Shown piece after piece: positions 7,757 through 17,149 of a DNA stretch of 64,000 nt. The notes under the pieces were generated by a model. That model had not been told where the DNA came from. It made no database searches and saw only the letters and a list, made by a program, of their open reading frames with translations. Source of the stretch: Clostridiales bacterium (GTDB lineage: Bacteria; Bacillota; Clostridia; Lachnospirales; Lachnospiraceae); assembly GCA_018376135.1 (NCBI GenBank), contig JAHABX010000005.1:66725-130724 (forward strand), given 5' to 3'. Positions within the stretch are counted from its first letter, which is position 1, and each line of letters begins with the position of its first letter. A program made the translations under genes and the position numbers.

Positions 7757-9439
7757 ATGTTAGGTATAAAAAGAAGGAATTTTATTGGGGCAGTTTTGTG
7801 TTCTGCCATATATATGATCGTTATATGGAATCTGGTTCCCTTTGTCTATGGTATTATTGATGACCGTTCGATGATGGAGATTGTATCCGGGCAGTATCTG
7901 GGGCATCCAGATGCACATACGATTTTTCTGGGATATTGGTACTCTCTGCTGCTGACTGGATTGTACCGGCTGCTTCCCAATGTGGACTGGTATGCCCTGT
8001 GCTATATGCTGCTGCAGGGAGGATGCCTGTGTCTGATTCTGTATCGGATCATGAGCCGGGCATCAGACAGGAGAAGAGGTCTGTCCGGTTGTATATTTGT
8101 ATTATTGCTGATACTGGTACTGGGGGTGCAGGCGCTTACCCAGCTGACTTTTACCACCACGGCGGCGGTATTGGGAGTTACGGTGCTCTTCTGGTATATG
8201 ACCTCGGAGAAGATCCGGTTTGCGGACTGGCTTCTGCTGCTGATTCTGTGTTTCCTGACCGAGCAGGTCCGCTCATCGGTGTATTTCATGATTCTTCCGG
8301 TATGCGGCATTCTGTGGTTGTTCAGAGCCGGAAGAAGGGAAGAAGGCAGGTGGCATGGATGGATTCCGGCAGCGGCAGTAAGTGTGCTGCTGTTAAGCCT
8401 TCTGGGAAATCAGGTGGGATATGGCAGTGATTCATGGAGAGCATACCAGTCCTATAATCAGAACCGTTCGGCGGTATTTGATTATTCTGATTATACATTC
8501 CCCAGATATGAGGATGCCACGGAGTTCTACAACCGTATGGGAATTGAATCCAAAAGCAGGGCAAAGACGTTGTTTTATTATAATTATACAGCGGATGAGC
8601 AGATTTCACCGGAATTCTTCGGCACATATATTTCTGATTATGAAGCTGCCTTCCCGTCAGAGGAGACACAGCTGGATCAGGTTTTGGAGAGTGTAAAGGG
8701 ATATCTGAAGAAGTTTTTTGTGGGAAAAATCCATATACAACATGTGCTGGCAGTTCTTTTGTACATGGGACTTGCAGCCTGGTATGCTGTCCGAAAGGAC
8801 GGGAAAGGCTGCGGGAAGGTTCTCTGTGTAATGGGGATTCAGATGGTACTTTGGATCTATTTGTTCTATGAGGGGAGGACGCCGGAACGGGTTATCTACA
8901 GTATGAATCTGATGATGGCAGTTACCGGGATTCTGCTGCTGGCTGAAGCCTTGCGTGGCAGGATGATTCCAGAGAATATACAGAAAACGGGAGCGGCAGC
9001 TTTGATTTTCCTGCTTGCAGGAGCGTCGGTTTTTCAGATCAGCCGCATGCGGCAGCAGAATCTGGAGATGAGTCGTCGGAATGAAGACATAGAAGCGCTG
9101 AAAGTATATTGTATGGAACAGCCGGAGAATTTCTATTTTAATGATGTGACTTCCATGGCTTTTACAACCTATAATGTAAAGCTGTGGAGGGAAGATGCCT
9201 ATAAGATGAATTATATGTCTCTTGGAGACTGGATGAGCTACAGTCCTGTATGGCAGGAAAAGCTGGATCAGCAGGGAATCAGCAGTGTAAAGGATGCTTT
9301 GTATACACAGGAAGAGGTGTATCTGATCTGCAGTTTTGACAAAGGGCTGGAATATCTGGTGTCTTTGTATGATGGAGTAGAATGTACAGAAGTGGAAAAG
9401 ATACCGGGATTTAAGATTTACAGACTGCAATTGTTGTAA
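7757..9439 (+). CDS. Polytopic membrane protein, GT-C-like, family not recognised
   Basis: The 560-residue protein has an N-terminal helix and then an outer loop with the acidic pair IIDDRSMMEIVSG (about residues 34-46) followed by HPDAHTIFLGYWYS. About ten more helices and a soluble C-terminal domain (about 445-560) follow. The DD pair directly after helix 1 is in the position used by GT-C glycosyltransferases for catalysis. I cannot assign a named family. Codon use is GC-rich, unlike the AT-rich genes at 2.2-5.4 kb. It has its own promoter and precedes the sugar transferase operon by 55 bp; it probably transfers a lipid-linked sugar or polymer outside the cell membrane (inference). Confidence 0.6.
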   Translation: MLGIKRRNFIGAVLCSAIYMIVIWNLVPFVYGIIDDRSMMEIVSGQYLGHPDAHTIFLGYWYSLLLTGLYRLLPNVDWYALCYMLLQGGCLCLILYRIMSRASDRRRGLSGCIFVLLLILVLGVQALTQLTFTTTAAVLGVTVLFWYMTSEKIRFADWLLLLILCFLTEQVRSSVYFMILPVCGILWLFRAGRREEGRWHGWIPAAAVSVLLLSLLGNQVGYGSDSWRAYQSYNQNRSAVFDYSDYTFPRYEDATEFYNRMGIESKSRAKTLFYYNYTADEQISPEFFGTYISDYEAAFPSEETQLDQVLESVKGYLKKFFVGKIHIQHVLAVLLYMGLAAWYAVRKDGKGCGKVLCVMGIQMVLWIYLFYEGRTPERVIYSMNLMMAVTGILLLAEALRGRMIPENIQKTGAAALIFLLAGASVFQISRMRQQNLEMSRRNEDIEALKVYCMEQPENFYFNDVTSMAFTTYNVKLWREDAYKMNYMSLGDWMSYSPVWQEKLDQQGISSVKDALYTQEEVYLICSFDKGLEYLVSLYDGVECTEVEKIPGFKIYRLQLL

Positions 9440-9462
9440 AAACAGCCGGAAAGTGTTAGAAT
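9434..9462 (+). promoter_or_regulatory. Candidate promoter of the 9495-18135 polysaccharide operon
   Basis: TTGTAA (9434-9439, overlapping the preceding stop codon), 17 bases, TAGAAT (9457-9462). The start codon lies about 26 bp after the expected transcription start. Confidence 0.5.
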
Positions 9463-9494
9463 ACTAAAGATTATAGATAATGAGGAATATGACA

Positions 9495-10847
9495 ATGGAT
9501 AAGTTTGCGCAGTACAAGCGTTTGATCCGTACCGGTGTGGTCGGTTTTGAGATACTGGTAGAGACGATTTTCTTCGGATATGTCTGGTTTAACATATATA
9601 ATGTGTGGAAAACGAATCCCTTTGAAAACAAGGGAAACCTGATGATGATCGGCTGCTACATCTTATATCTGGTTGTTTTTGTATACTTGTATGGCGGTAC
9701 AAAGTTTGCATATTATAAAAAAGGACAGTTGATCCTGTCTCAGATATTGGGAACTTTGATTGCGAATGTGGTAACCTATATTCAGATCATCATGGTACTG
9801 GGCAGATACCCGTTCCCGACGGTACTGCCGATGTTTGTGATCAGCGCCGCTGATTTTTTAGTGATCGCGATCCTGAACCAGATTTCGGACAGATTGTTCC
9901 GCCGTCTGTTTCCGCCTAAGAAGCTGCTTTTGATCTGCGATCTGAATGCAAAGGAGAATCTGATCCGTAAAATATCAGGGCGGAAGGATCTGTACGAGGT
10001 ATCCAGATGTGTTTCCGCAGAGGAGCCGCTGGAGCGATTGAAGGAGGCGGTACAGGACTGTGACGCCATGATGCTTTACGGCATTGAGGAGCAGAAGCGC
10101 AATGCTCTGGTAAAATATTGCTATGAAAAATCCATTCGTATCTACGTGGCGCCGGAGATCACGGATATTCTGCTGCGGGGCGCAGACCGGGTGCATTCCT
10201 TCGACACGCCGTTTTTGCTGCTGAGAAATTACGGATTGTCCTTTGAGCAGCGGGTTATGAAGCGGGCGATGGATATTGTTATATCCGGGATCATGCTTTT
10301 GCTTGCCTCCCCGTTTATGCTGGTGACCGCTCTGGCGATTAAGCTGGAGGATCATGGTCCGGCGCTTTTTAAGCAGGAAAGAGTAACCCTGAATGGAAAG
10401 AAGTTTTATATTTACAAATTCCGCAGCATGATTGTGGATGCGGAGAAGCACGGAGCGCAGTTCTCATCTAAAAATGACAGCCGGATCACGAAGGTTGGAA
10501 AATTTATCCGTGCGACCCGTCTGGATGAGCTTCCTCAGCTCATCAATATTTTAAAGGGTGATATGAGTATTGTGGGACCAAGACCGGAGAGACAGAATTA
10601 TATTGATGAATTCTGTGAGGAGACGCCGGAGTTTATCTATCGCCTGAAGGTAAAGGCGGGACTCACCGGATATGCCCAGATTTATGGAAAATACAACACA
10701 ACTCCGCTGGACAAGCTGAAGCTGGATCTGATGTATATTGAAAGCTACTCGGTCCTTCTGGACATTCGGCTGATCTTCCTGACTCTGAAGATCATGTTTA
10801 CCAAGGAAAGCACAGAGGGTGTGGAGGAAGGAAAGAACCATGCGTAG
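9495..10847 (+). CDS. Undecaprenyl-phosphate sugar-phosphate transferase (initiating enzyme, WbaP/CpsE type)
   Basis: The 450-residue protein has four N-terminal membrane helices (first ~120 residues), a central nucleotide-binding-like domain, and a C-terminal bacterial sugar transferase domain from about residue 250. The domain has the re-entrant helix KRAMDIVISGIMLLLASPF and the signatures KFRSM, DELPQLINILKGDMS and GPRPER, then KAGLTGYAQI. Such enzymes load the first sugar phosphate from a UDP-sugar onto undecaprenyl phosphate and so start repeat-unit assembly. Of three in-frame ATGs, the one at 9495 has GAGGA eight bases upstream. The next gene overlaps its stop by 8 bp. The sugar (glucose, galactose or an N-acetylhexosamine) cannot be decided by eye. 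Confidence 0.92.
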   Translation: MDKFAQYKRLIRTGVVGFEILVETIFFGYVWFNIYNVWKTNPFENKGNLMMIGCYILYLVVFVYLYGGTKFAYYKKGQLILSQILGTLIANVVTYIQIIMVLGRYPFPTVLPMFVISAADFLVIAILNQISDRLFRRLFPPKKLLLICDLNAKENLIRKISGRKDLYEVSRCVSAEEPLERLKEAVQDCDAMMLYGIEEQKRNALVKYCYEKSIRIYVAPEITDILLRGADRVHSFDTPFLLLRNYGLSFEQRVMKRAMDIVISGIMLLLASPFMLVTALAIKLEDHGPALFKQERVTLNGKKFYIYKFRSMIVDAEKHGAQFSSKNDSRITKVGKFIRATRLDELPQLINILKGDMSIVGPRPERQNYIDEFCEETPEFIYRLKVKAGLTGYAQIYGKYNTTPLDKLKLDLMYIESYSVLLDIRLIFLTLKIMFTKESTEGVEEGKNHA

Positions 10848-12102
10848 ATTTTGGATATTCAATCATTATGCAACGACCCCGCTGACGGGACCATTGCTTC
10901 GTCATTACTATTTTGCGGAATGTTTAAAGGAAAAGGATATGGAGACGACAGTCTTTGCCGCCAACGAGCTGCATCAGACCGGGACTGCCGTCGACACACA
11001 TGGGAAGCCTTATCTTCGGACCGAAGAGGAAGGGGTTCCCTTTGTGTTTGTTAAGACAAGTAAATATCAGGGGAATGGAATCTCCCGCGTGAAAAATATG
11101 CTTTCATTTTTCTTCGGACTGCTGCGGATCTCCGGGGGATATGCGAAGAAATATGGGAAGCCGGATGTGATCTTGGGCTCCAGTGCCCATCCGCTGACCA
11201 GCATTGCGGGAATCCTTGTGGCACGGAAGTTCCGTGTGCCGGCGATCGTTGAGGTGCGGGATCTGTGGCCGGAAGCCATCTTTTCCTTTGGAAAGGTGAA
11301 GATGGACAGTCTGGTGGGAAGGCTTTTGAGCGCCGGAGAAAAATGGATGTATGTGCATGCGGACGCTATTGTGTTTACCAAGGAAGGCGATGTGGATCAT
11401 ATCAGGGAAATGGGCTGGGACACTGCCCATGGAGGAAAGATCGATCTGAAGAAGTGCCATTATGTGAATAATGGCGTGAAGCTGAGTGATTATTATCGGA
11501 GTATTGAAACGGATGTTCTGGAGGATCCGGATCTGAAGGATGACAGCTTCAAGGTGGTCTACACGGGAACGATCCGGCCGGTCAATAACGTGGACAATCT
11601 TCTGGATACGGCGAAGCTGTTAGAAAAGCATAAGGATATCCGCTTCCTGATCTTCGGAGGCGGCAATCAGCTGGAGCGGCTTCAGAAGCGGGTCATGGAC
11701 GAAAAGCTGGACAATGTGGTCTTTAAAGGCTTTGTGGAGAAAAAATATATTCCCTATATTCTGAGCAGATCCTCAGTCAATATCCTGAATTATTCCCAGT
11801 CCCAGTATAACTGGTCCCGGGGAAACAGCTCCAATAAGCTGTTTGAATATATGGCAAGCGGAAAGCCGATCATCTCTACGGTGAAGATGGGCTACTGCAT
11901 TCTGGATAAGTATCAGTGTGGATTGTCACTGGAGGAGTGCACGCCGCAGGCGCTTGCGGAAATGATAATGAAGATTCATGACATGCCGGCAGAATCCTAT
12001 GCGCAGATGGCAGAGAATGCGAAAGAGGGAGCGAAGGATTTTGACTTCTCCGTATTGACGGAGCGGCTGTATAAGGTGATCGAGAGTGTGGAAAAAGGCT
12101 GA
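10840..12102 (+). CDS. GT4 glycosyltransferase, WbuB-like
   Basis: The 420-residue GT-B fold enzyme has an N-terminal acceptor domain starting with WIFNHYATTPLTGP, the sequence GSSAHPLTSIAG and VEVRDLWPEA (about residues 130-140). Its C-terminal donor domain has VYTGTIRPVNNVDNL and the E-x7-E-like region LFEYMASGKPII (about 340-351). This matches the WbuB/WcaI-type group of GT4 enzymes that add amino or uronic sugars to lipid-linked repeats. The ATG at 10840 follows GGAGGAAGG and overlaps the stop of the initiating transferase, so the two are translationally coupled. Composition is GC-rich like the rest of the operon. Confidence 0.88.
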   Translation: MRRFWIFNHYATTPLTGPLLRHYYFAECLKEKDMETTVFAANELHQTGTAVDTHGKPYLRTEEEGVPFVFVKTSKYQGNGISRVKNMLSFFFGLLRISGGYAKKYGKPDVILGSSAHPLTSIAGILVARKFRVPAIVEVRDLWPEAIFSFGKVKMDSLVGRLLSAGEKWMYVHADAIVFTKEGDVDHIREMGWDTAHGGKIDLKKCHYVNNGVKLSDYYRSIETDVLEDPDLKDDSFKVVYTGTIRPVNNVDNLLDTAKLLEKHKDIRFLIFGGGNQLERLQKRVMDEKLDNVVFKGFVEKKYIPYILSRSSVNILNYSQSQYNWSRGNSSNKLFEYMASGKPIISTVKMGYCILDKYQCGLSLEECTPQALAEMIMKIHDMPAESYAQMAENAKEGAKDFDFSVLTERLYKVIESVEKG

Positions 12103-13741
12103 GAAATATTATCAGACATTAAAATATTTAAAAAAAAGCCAGATGAAATATCTGGTGAAAAATCGTCTGGAGCGAAGGAAAAAAGCGGTTACGGATGTCC
12201 TGTCTCCGGCGCATGGACGTCTTTCCCTGTGGATGCCGAGGCTGGACAGTCATCCGGATTATCTGGAGCGTTTTTGTCTGGAGGAGATCCTGGAGGGGAA
12301 GGTAACGCTGCTTTATGAGCAGGGAATACCGGGAGGCAGGAACTGGGCAGATCCGGAGAAGTCCCATCTGTGGAATTTTAATCTGCATTATCTGGAATTT
12401 CTGATCCCGCTGGCAGCAGCCTGGCAGGAGGAGCGGGAGCAGCGGTATTATGAGTGCTTCCGTAATTATTGCCGCAGCTGGATCGCGGATAACCGGGAAG
12501 GAAATGGAGACGGCTGGCATCCCTATACTATTTCTCTGCGATTGACCAATCTGTGGATCTGTATGGATGCATTCTGGGAGATCCTCAGTGAAGACAGGGA
12601 GTTTTTTACAGAATTGAATAACAGCATGTATGCTCAGTATCTGCATCTGCAGAAGAAGCTGGAGCTGCATCTTCTGGGCAACCATTATTTTGAAAATCTG
12701 AAAGCGGTGATGCTGGGAGCTCTGTATTTCAAAGAGCCGGGTGTCTATGATGCATATAAATTTCATCTGCAGGAGGAGACAGAGGAACAGATCCTGCCGG
12801 ATGGGGTACACTATGAGCGGAGCCTTATGTATCACAAGATCATTCTGGAGGATCTGATGCGTACCGCAAAGGCAGTGGAGTCGGCAGACCGGCTGCTGTA
12901 TGCAGATCTGCTTGTTGTGATCCGGAAAATGACAGATGCCATGTACTCTCTGGAGGAAGGGATGGGGCATACGCCGCTGTTCAACGATGCAGGAGACAAT
13001 GTGGCAAGATCCATGGTCAGTCTGCTGGCGGCGCTGCGGGATGAATTTTCCATTACGCCCGGCTGCAGAAATGCGTTTGATGCCTCCGGTTACTATTGTA
13101 TCCGGAAACGGGATCTGAAGCTTCTCATGGATGTGGGAGAGATTGCCCCGGACTATATGCCGGGACACGGGCACTGTGACGGACTGAGCTTTGAGCTGTC
13201 CTGTAAGGGACATCCGGTCTTTGTAAATGCGGGAACCGGGCAGTATCAGGGACCTCTTCGGAGATATTTCCGGAGTACGGCTGCTCATAATACGGTTGTG
13301 ATCGACGGGCAGGAGCAGTCAGAGTGCTGGGGTGAACACCGGGTGGCGCGCAGGATCTCGGAGGTGTCCGGAAGCTGCAGTGATACCTGGATCAGGGGAA
13401 AACTGACCACCTGTCAGGGAAGGCATCAGAGCCGCTGTATAGAGATTAAGGAGAATCTGGTGGAGATCTGGGATCTGGTGCAGGGACATGCACAGGCATA
13501 TCTGCATCTGGCGCCGGAATATGTTTACCGGGTGCAGGGCAGGAAAGTGCTGGTGCAGGACAGAGACGGACAGACGGTATGCGAGATACAGAGCATGCCC
13601 AAGGATCAGCTTTTGGTGCACACGGAAGGAGAGATCTGTTCCTACGCCCCGGAGTTTGGGAAAGTGGAGGAGATACAGGTGCTGGAAATCTCCTGGGACA
13701 GCGAAGGAACGGAACATGGAATACAGGTGAGGTTTGCATGA
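12086..13741 (+). CDS. Heparinase II/III-like protein, apparently cytoplasmic
   Basis: The 551-residue protein has an alpha-helical toroid-like N-terminal part (NLHYLEFLIPLAAAW, LGNHYFENLKAVMLGA). The heparinase II/III region starts near residue 350 (GHGHCDGLSFELSCKGHPVFVNAG, followed by RSTAAHNTVVIDGQEQSE) and ends in a beta-rich domain. The family comprises polysaccharide lyases acting on uronic-acid polymers. There is no signal peptide: the N-terminus (WKKAEKYYQTLKYLKKSQ) is basic and helical. The GTG start overlaps the upstream GT4 by 17 bp. Genes of this kind recur in polysaccharide biosynthesis loci beside uronate-forming dehydrogenases, so the role may be editing or quality control of the polymer rather than feeding; that is inference. 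Confidence 0.85.
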   Translation: MWKKAEKYYQTLKYLKKSQMKYLVKNRLERRKKAVTDVLSPAHGRLSLWMPRLDSHPDYLERFCLEEILEGKVTLLYEQGIPGGRNWADPEKSHLWNFNLHYLEFLIPLAAAWQEEREQRYYECFRNYCRSWIADNREGNGDGWHPYTISLRLTNLWICMDAFWEILSEDREFFTELNNSMYAQYLHLQKKLELHLLGNHYFENLKAVMLGALYFKEPGVYDAYKFHLQEETEEQILPDGVHYERSLMYHKIILEDLMRTAKAVESADRLLYADLLVVIRKMTDAMYSLEEGMGHTPLFNDAGDNVARSMVSLLAALRDEFSITPGCRNAFDASGYYCIRKRDLKLLMDVGEIAPDYMPGHGHCDGLSFELSCKGHPVFVNAGTGQYQGPLRRYFRSTAAHNTVVIDGQEQSECWGEHRVARRISEVSGSCSDTWIRGKLTTCQGRHQSRCIEIKENLVEIWDLVQGHAQAYLHLAPEYVYRVQGRKVLVQDRDGQTVCEIQSMPKDQLLVHTEGEICSYAPEFGKVEEIQVLEISWDSEGTEHGIQVRFA

Positions 13742-13783
13742 GCTGCAGAATCACCCAATCACATACAGAATCGAGGAAAACAT

Positions 13784-15007
13784 ATGATTAACGTAGTAGG
13801 ACTTGGATATATCGGACTTCCCACGGCACTGATGTTTGCAGCGCACGGAGTGGAAGTGGTCGGAACGGATTACAACAGGGAACTGGTAGATACTCTGAAT
13901 GCGGGAAAGACCACCTTTGAGGAGGATGGTCTGGACGAGCTGTTTCAGGCGGCAGTGAAGAGGGGAATTCATTTTTCTCATGAATATCAGAAGACCGATA
14001 TGTATATCGTTGCGGTGCCGACTCCTTATGACAAAGCCAGTAAGAAGGTGGATGCGGAATATGTGGCAGGGGCAGTGAAGAATGTGATGGAGGTCTGCCC
14101 GAAGGGAGCGGTGGTCGTGATTGAATCCACGGTCTCTCCCGGCACCATTGACAAGTATGTCCGCCCGGTTGTGGAGGAGAGAGGCTTTGTCATTGGAGAG
14201 GATATCCATCTGGTACATGCGCCGGAGCGTATTATTCCCGGAAATATGGTCTATGAGCTGAAGCATAATTCCCGTACCATCGGTGCAGACAGCTGTGAGG
14301 TCGGAGAAAAGGTGAAGGCTCTTTACAGCTCTTTCTGCGAGGGGGAGATCGTGGTCACCGATATCCGTACGGCGGAGATGACGAAGGTAGTGGAAAATAC
14401 CTTCCGTGATATTAATATTGCATTTGCCAATGAGCTGGCAAAGATCTGCCGCTCCGACAACATGGATGTGTACGAGATCATCCGCATTGCCAATAAGCAT
14501 CCCCGTGTCAATATCCTGACTCCCGGACCGGGCGTGGGCGGTCACTGTATTTCCGTGGATCCATGGTTCCTGGTGGGAGATTATCCGGGACTTGCCAATA
14601 TCATTCTGGCAGCGCGGAAGATCAACGATTCCATGCCGGATTTTGTGCTGGAGCGGATCCATGAGATTATGAAAGAAAATGGCATTACCGATGTGGGCAG
14701 AGTGGGACTTTACGGACTGACCTACAAGGAAAATGTGGATGATATGAGAGAGAGCCCGACTCTTCAGATGCTGGAGAGTATGGACCGGCATCTGTGCGGC
14801 GGGCAGATCCGGGTCTATGATCCCTATGTGACCCGTGATGTGGTGAAAAATCAGTATCATGATCTGGACAGCTTCCTGAAGGATGTGGATCTGGTGGTGC
14901 TTCTGGTGGGGCATGACGAGATCAGGGAAAATATGGAAAAGCTACAGGGAAAAGTAGTCCTGGATACGAGACATATCTGTTTCCTGGATGGCGTTTATCG
15001 GTTATAG
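13784..15007 (+). CDS. wecC: UDP-N-acetyl-D-mannosamine dehydrogenase-type nucleotide sugar dehydrogenase
   Basis: The 407-residue enzyme has an N-terminal Rossmann motif (VVGLGYIGLPTALMFA), then VPTPYD, IESTVSPGT and the helix KVVENTFRDINIAFANELA. The catalytic cysteine lies in GPGVGGHCISVDPWFL (about residues 246-261). The C-terminal UDP-binding domain contains YGLTYKENVDDMRESP. The SVDPWFL form after the catalytic Cys is characteristic of WecC, which oxidises UDP-ManNAc twice to UDP-ManNAcA with NAD+; UDP-GlcNAc dehydrogenases look similar. A matching epimerase (WecB) is not in the window. The start follows GAGG and lies 42 bp after the heparinase-like gene. The product implies an N-acetylated uronic acid in the polymer. 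Confidence 0.9.
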   Translation: MINVVGLGYIGLPTALMFAAHGVEVVGTDYNRELVDTLNAGKTTFEEDGLDELFQAAVKRGIHFSHEYQKTDMYIVAVPTPYDKASKKVDAEYVAGAVKNVMEVCPKGAVVVIESTVSPGTIDKYVRPVVEERGFVIGEDIHLVHAPERIIPGNMVYELKHNSRTIGADSCEVGEKVKALYSSFCEGEIVVTDIRTAEMTKVVENTFRDINIAFANELAKICRSDNMDVYEIIRIANKHPRVNILTPGPGVGGHCISVDPWFLVGDYPGLANIILAARKINDSMPDFVLERIHEIMKENGITDVGRVGLYGLTYKENVDDMRESPTLQMLESMDRHLCGGQIRVYDPYVTRDVVKNQYHDLDSFLKDVDLVVLLVGHDEIRENMEKLQGKVVLDTRHICFLDGVYRL

Positions 15008-15025
15008 ATGGGAGAACATAGCAGT

Positions 15026-17149
15026 ATGAAGCAATTATTTTTAAATGTGAAGGACGGAAGCATGAAGCTGATCGATCAGCCGATGCCTACAGTTAAGGAA
15101 AATATGGTGCTGGTGGAAAGCCTTTATACGGTAGTCAGTGCAGGAACGGAGAGAGGACTGACCTCTTTTGGCGGCAAGAATCTGGTGCAGAAGGCGCTGG
15201 AGCGCCCGGATCAGGTAAAGAAGGTGCTGGAGAAGCTGTCCACAGATGGAATCGTGACAACCATGGAGAGTGCGTTCAATAAGCTGGCGGAGCCCATGCC
15301 CATGGGATATTCCGGCGTGGGACGCGTTATTTCCTGCGGAAGGGGTGTGACCGAGGTGCAGGCAGGGGATCTGGTGGCCATGGTCGGGACCGCTTATCAT
15401 TGTGAGATCAATCGGGTCAGCCGTACCATGCTGACCAGAGTGCCGGAGGAGTTGGAGGATTATCGTCAGGCAGCCTTCTGTGCCCTTGGAGGAATCGCCC
15501 TGGAAGGCATCCATCAGGCAGAGGTCGTGCCGGGAGAGACCGTGGCAGTTATCGGCATGGGACTTCTGGGACATATTGTCAGCCGGATCCTCAATGCTTA
15601 CGGCTGTGATGTGATCGGCTATGATGTGGCGGATAAGAGTATGCCGGGTACACGTCTGAAGGCATTTATCAATTCCAATGATGACAGTGCGGTGGATATG
15701 AGCAAGGCACTCACCCGGGGACGGGGCGTGGATAAGGTGATCATTACAGCGGCGGCAAACAGCAATGCCCCTATGGATCTGGCGGCAGCCATTACCAGAG
15801 ACCGCGGTATCATCTGTATGATCGGCGTGACTCAGATGAACATTGACCGTCGTCCGTATTATGAGCGGGAGCTTTCCTTCCGGATCGCACGTTCTTATGG
15901 AGCAGGACGTTATGACCCCACCTATGAGCAGAAGGGAATCGATTATCCTATCGGATATGTACGTTTTACAGAAGGACGGAATGTGGAAGAATTTGTACGC
16001 CTGATCGCCCAGAAGAGAGCGGATTTTGCAGATTTGATCACTCATGAGATCCCATTTGAGCGGGCGGCAGACGCCTATGAGATGATCACAAAGAATCCGA
16101 ATCATGAGCGCTATATCGGAGTCCTTTTGAAATACAGCGAGAATGAGGAAAAATGGAAGGACACCATCGAGACCGGCAGTGAGAAGAAGGCAGTATCTTC
16201 TGAAAAGATCCGTCTGGGACTGATCGGAGCCGGGAATTTTGTGCGCAGCACCATGCTGCCGATCATGAAAGAAACCGGAAAGTTTGAATTCCGGGGACTT
16301 GCGACCACGGGAGGCGTTGGCGGAGCTCAGGCAAATGCGGGAACTCCGTTTTCCTATACGACCAATGATTATAAGAAGCTTCTGGAAGACCCTGAGATTG
16401 ATCTGATCGCCGTCTCCACTCAGCACAACAGCCATGCGAAATTTGTGGTGGAGGCGCTGAAGGCCAATAAGAATGTCTATTGTGAGAAGCCTCTTTGTCT
16501 GACCCTGGAGGAGCTGGAGGATATCAGGGCTGCCTATGAACAGTCAGAGGGAGAGCTGTTCTGCGGACTGAACCGCAGACACGCACCGTTGATTCAACAG
16601 CTGAAAAAGGAAATGAAGACAGACCAGATTCCGGCAGTCTATGATTTCATTGCCAATGCCGGATTTATTCCGAAGGATCACTGGGTACATGATGAGGCGG
16701 CAGGCGGCGGCAGGATTCTGGGTGAGGCGTGCCACTTTGTGGATCTGATCCAGTATCTGGACGGAAGCGAGCTTCAGGAGCTTCAGGTGACTGCGGCTCA
16801 GAACAATGCTTATCCAATGAATGACAACGTGCTGATCACACTCAGGTTTTCTTCAGGAGCGATCGGAAATATCATCTATTCCTCCATGGGATCGAAAAAG
16901 TATCCCAAGGAACAGCTTCGTGTGCTGTCCAACGGCTCTGTCTATGAGATGGATAATTTTATCCGTCTTCGGAAATACGGAAGCACAAAGACCGTGAAGG
17001 AGAAGCTGAAGCAGGATAAGGGTATCAAGGCTGAGTATGAGTATATCTGCAGGGTGCTGAAGGGAGCAGAGAAGAATACGGTGATTGAGGATGCGTTCCG
17101 CGGACAGGAGCTGCTGATCAAAGCCATGCAGAAGGTGAAGGAAGTATGA
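15026..17149 (+). CDS. Bi-domain oxidoreductase: zinc-type dehydrogenase fused to Gfo/Idh/MocA
   Basis: The 707-residue fusion has residues 1 to about 370 as a medium-chain dehydrogenase (GERGLTSFGG, VGTAYHCEINRV, cofactor fold VAVIGMGLLGHIVSR) and about 390 to 707 as a Gfo/Idh/MocA oxidoreductase (RLGLIGAGNFVRSTMLP, EKPLCLTLEEL, GGGRILGEACHFVDL). The catalytic zinc ligands of classical alcohol dehydrogenases are not obvious. Start: the ATG at 15026 has GGGAG 11 bases upstream and gives the family-like KQLFLNVKDG; an earlier ATG at 15008 directly abuts the wecC stop. The same fusion accompanies heparinase-like and nucleotide-sugar dehydrogenase genes in other polysaccharide loci. The Gfo half recalls WbpB-type 3-dehydrogenases of UDP-uronates, so it may further modify the uronate (inference). 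Confidence 0.85.
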   Translation: MKQLFLNVKDGSMKLIDQPMPTVKENMVLVESLYTVVSAGTERGLTSFGGKNLVQKALERPDQVKKVLEKLSTDGIVTTMESAFNKLAEPMPMGYSGVGRVISCGRGVTEVQAGDLVAMVGTAYHCEINRVSRTMLTRVPEELEDYRQAAFCALGGIALEGIHQAEVVPGETVAVIGMGLLGHIVSRILNAYGCDVIGYDVADKSMPGTRLKAFINSNDDSAVDMSKALTRGRGVDKVIITAAANSNAPMDLAAAITRDRGIICMIGVTQMNIDRRPYYERELSFRIARSYGAGRYDPTYEQKGIDYPIGYVRFTEGRNVEEFVRLIAQKRADFADLITHEIPFERAADAYEMITKNPNHERYIGVLLKYSENEEKWKDTIETGSEKKAVSSEKIRLGLIGAGNFVRSTMLPIMKETGKFEFRGLATTGGVGGAQANAGTPFSYTTNDYKKLLEDPEIDLIAVSTQHNSHAKFVVEALKANKNVYCEKPLCLTLEELEDIRAAYEQSEGELFCGLNRRHAPLIQQLKKEMKTDQIPAVYDFIANAGFIPKDHWVHDEAAGGGRILGEACHFVDLIQYLDGSELQELQVTAAQNNAYPMNDNVLITLRFSSGAIGNIIYSSMGSKKYPKEQLRVLSNGSVYEMDNFIRLRKYGSTKTVKEKLKQDKGIKAEYEYICRVLKGAEKNTVIEDAFRGQELLIKAMQKVKEV

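Noticed and set aside
12128..13288. Long minus-strand frame opposite the heparinase-like gene
   Set aside because: It is antisense to a gene with clear family motifs and shows no motif of its own; it is a codon-bias shadow.
13751..16435. Minus-strand frames opposite wecC and the fused oxidoreductase
   Set aside because: They are shadows of well-recognised genes, with no ribosome binding sites.
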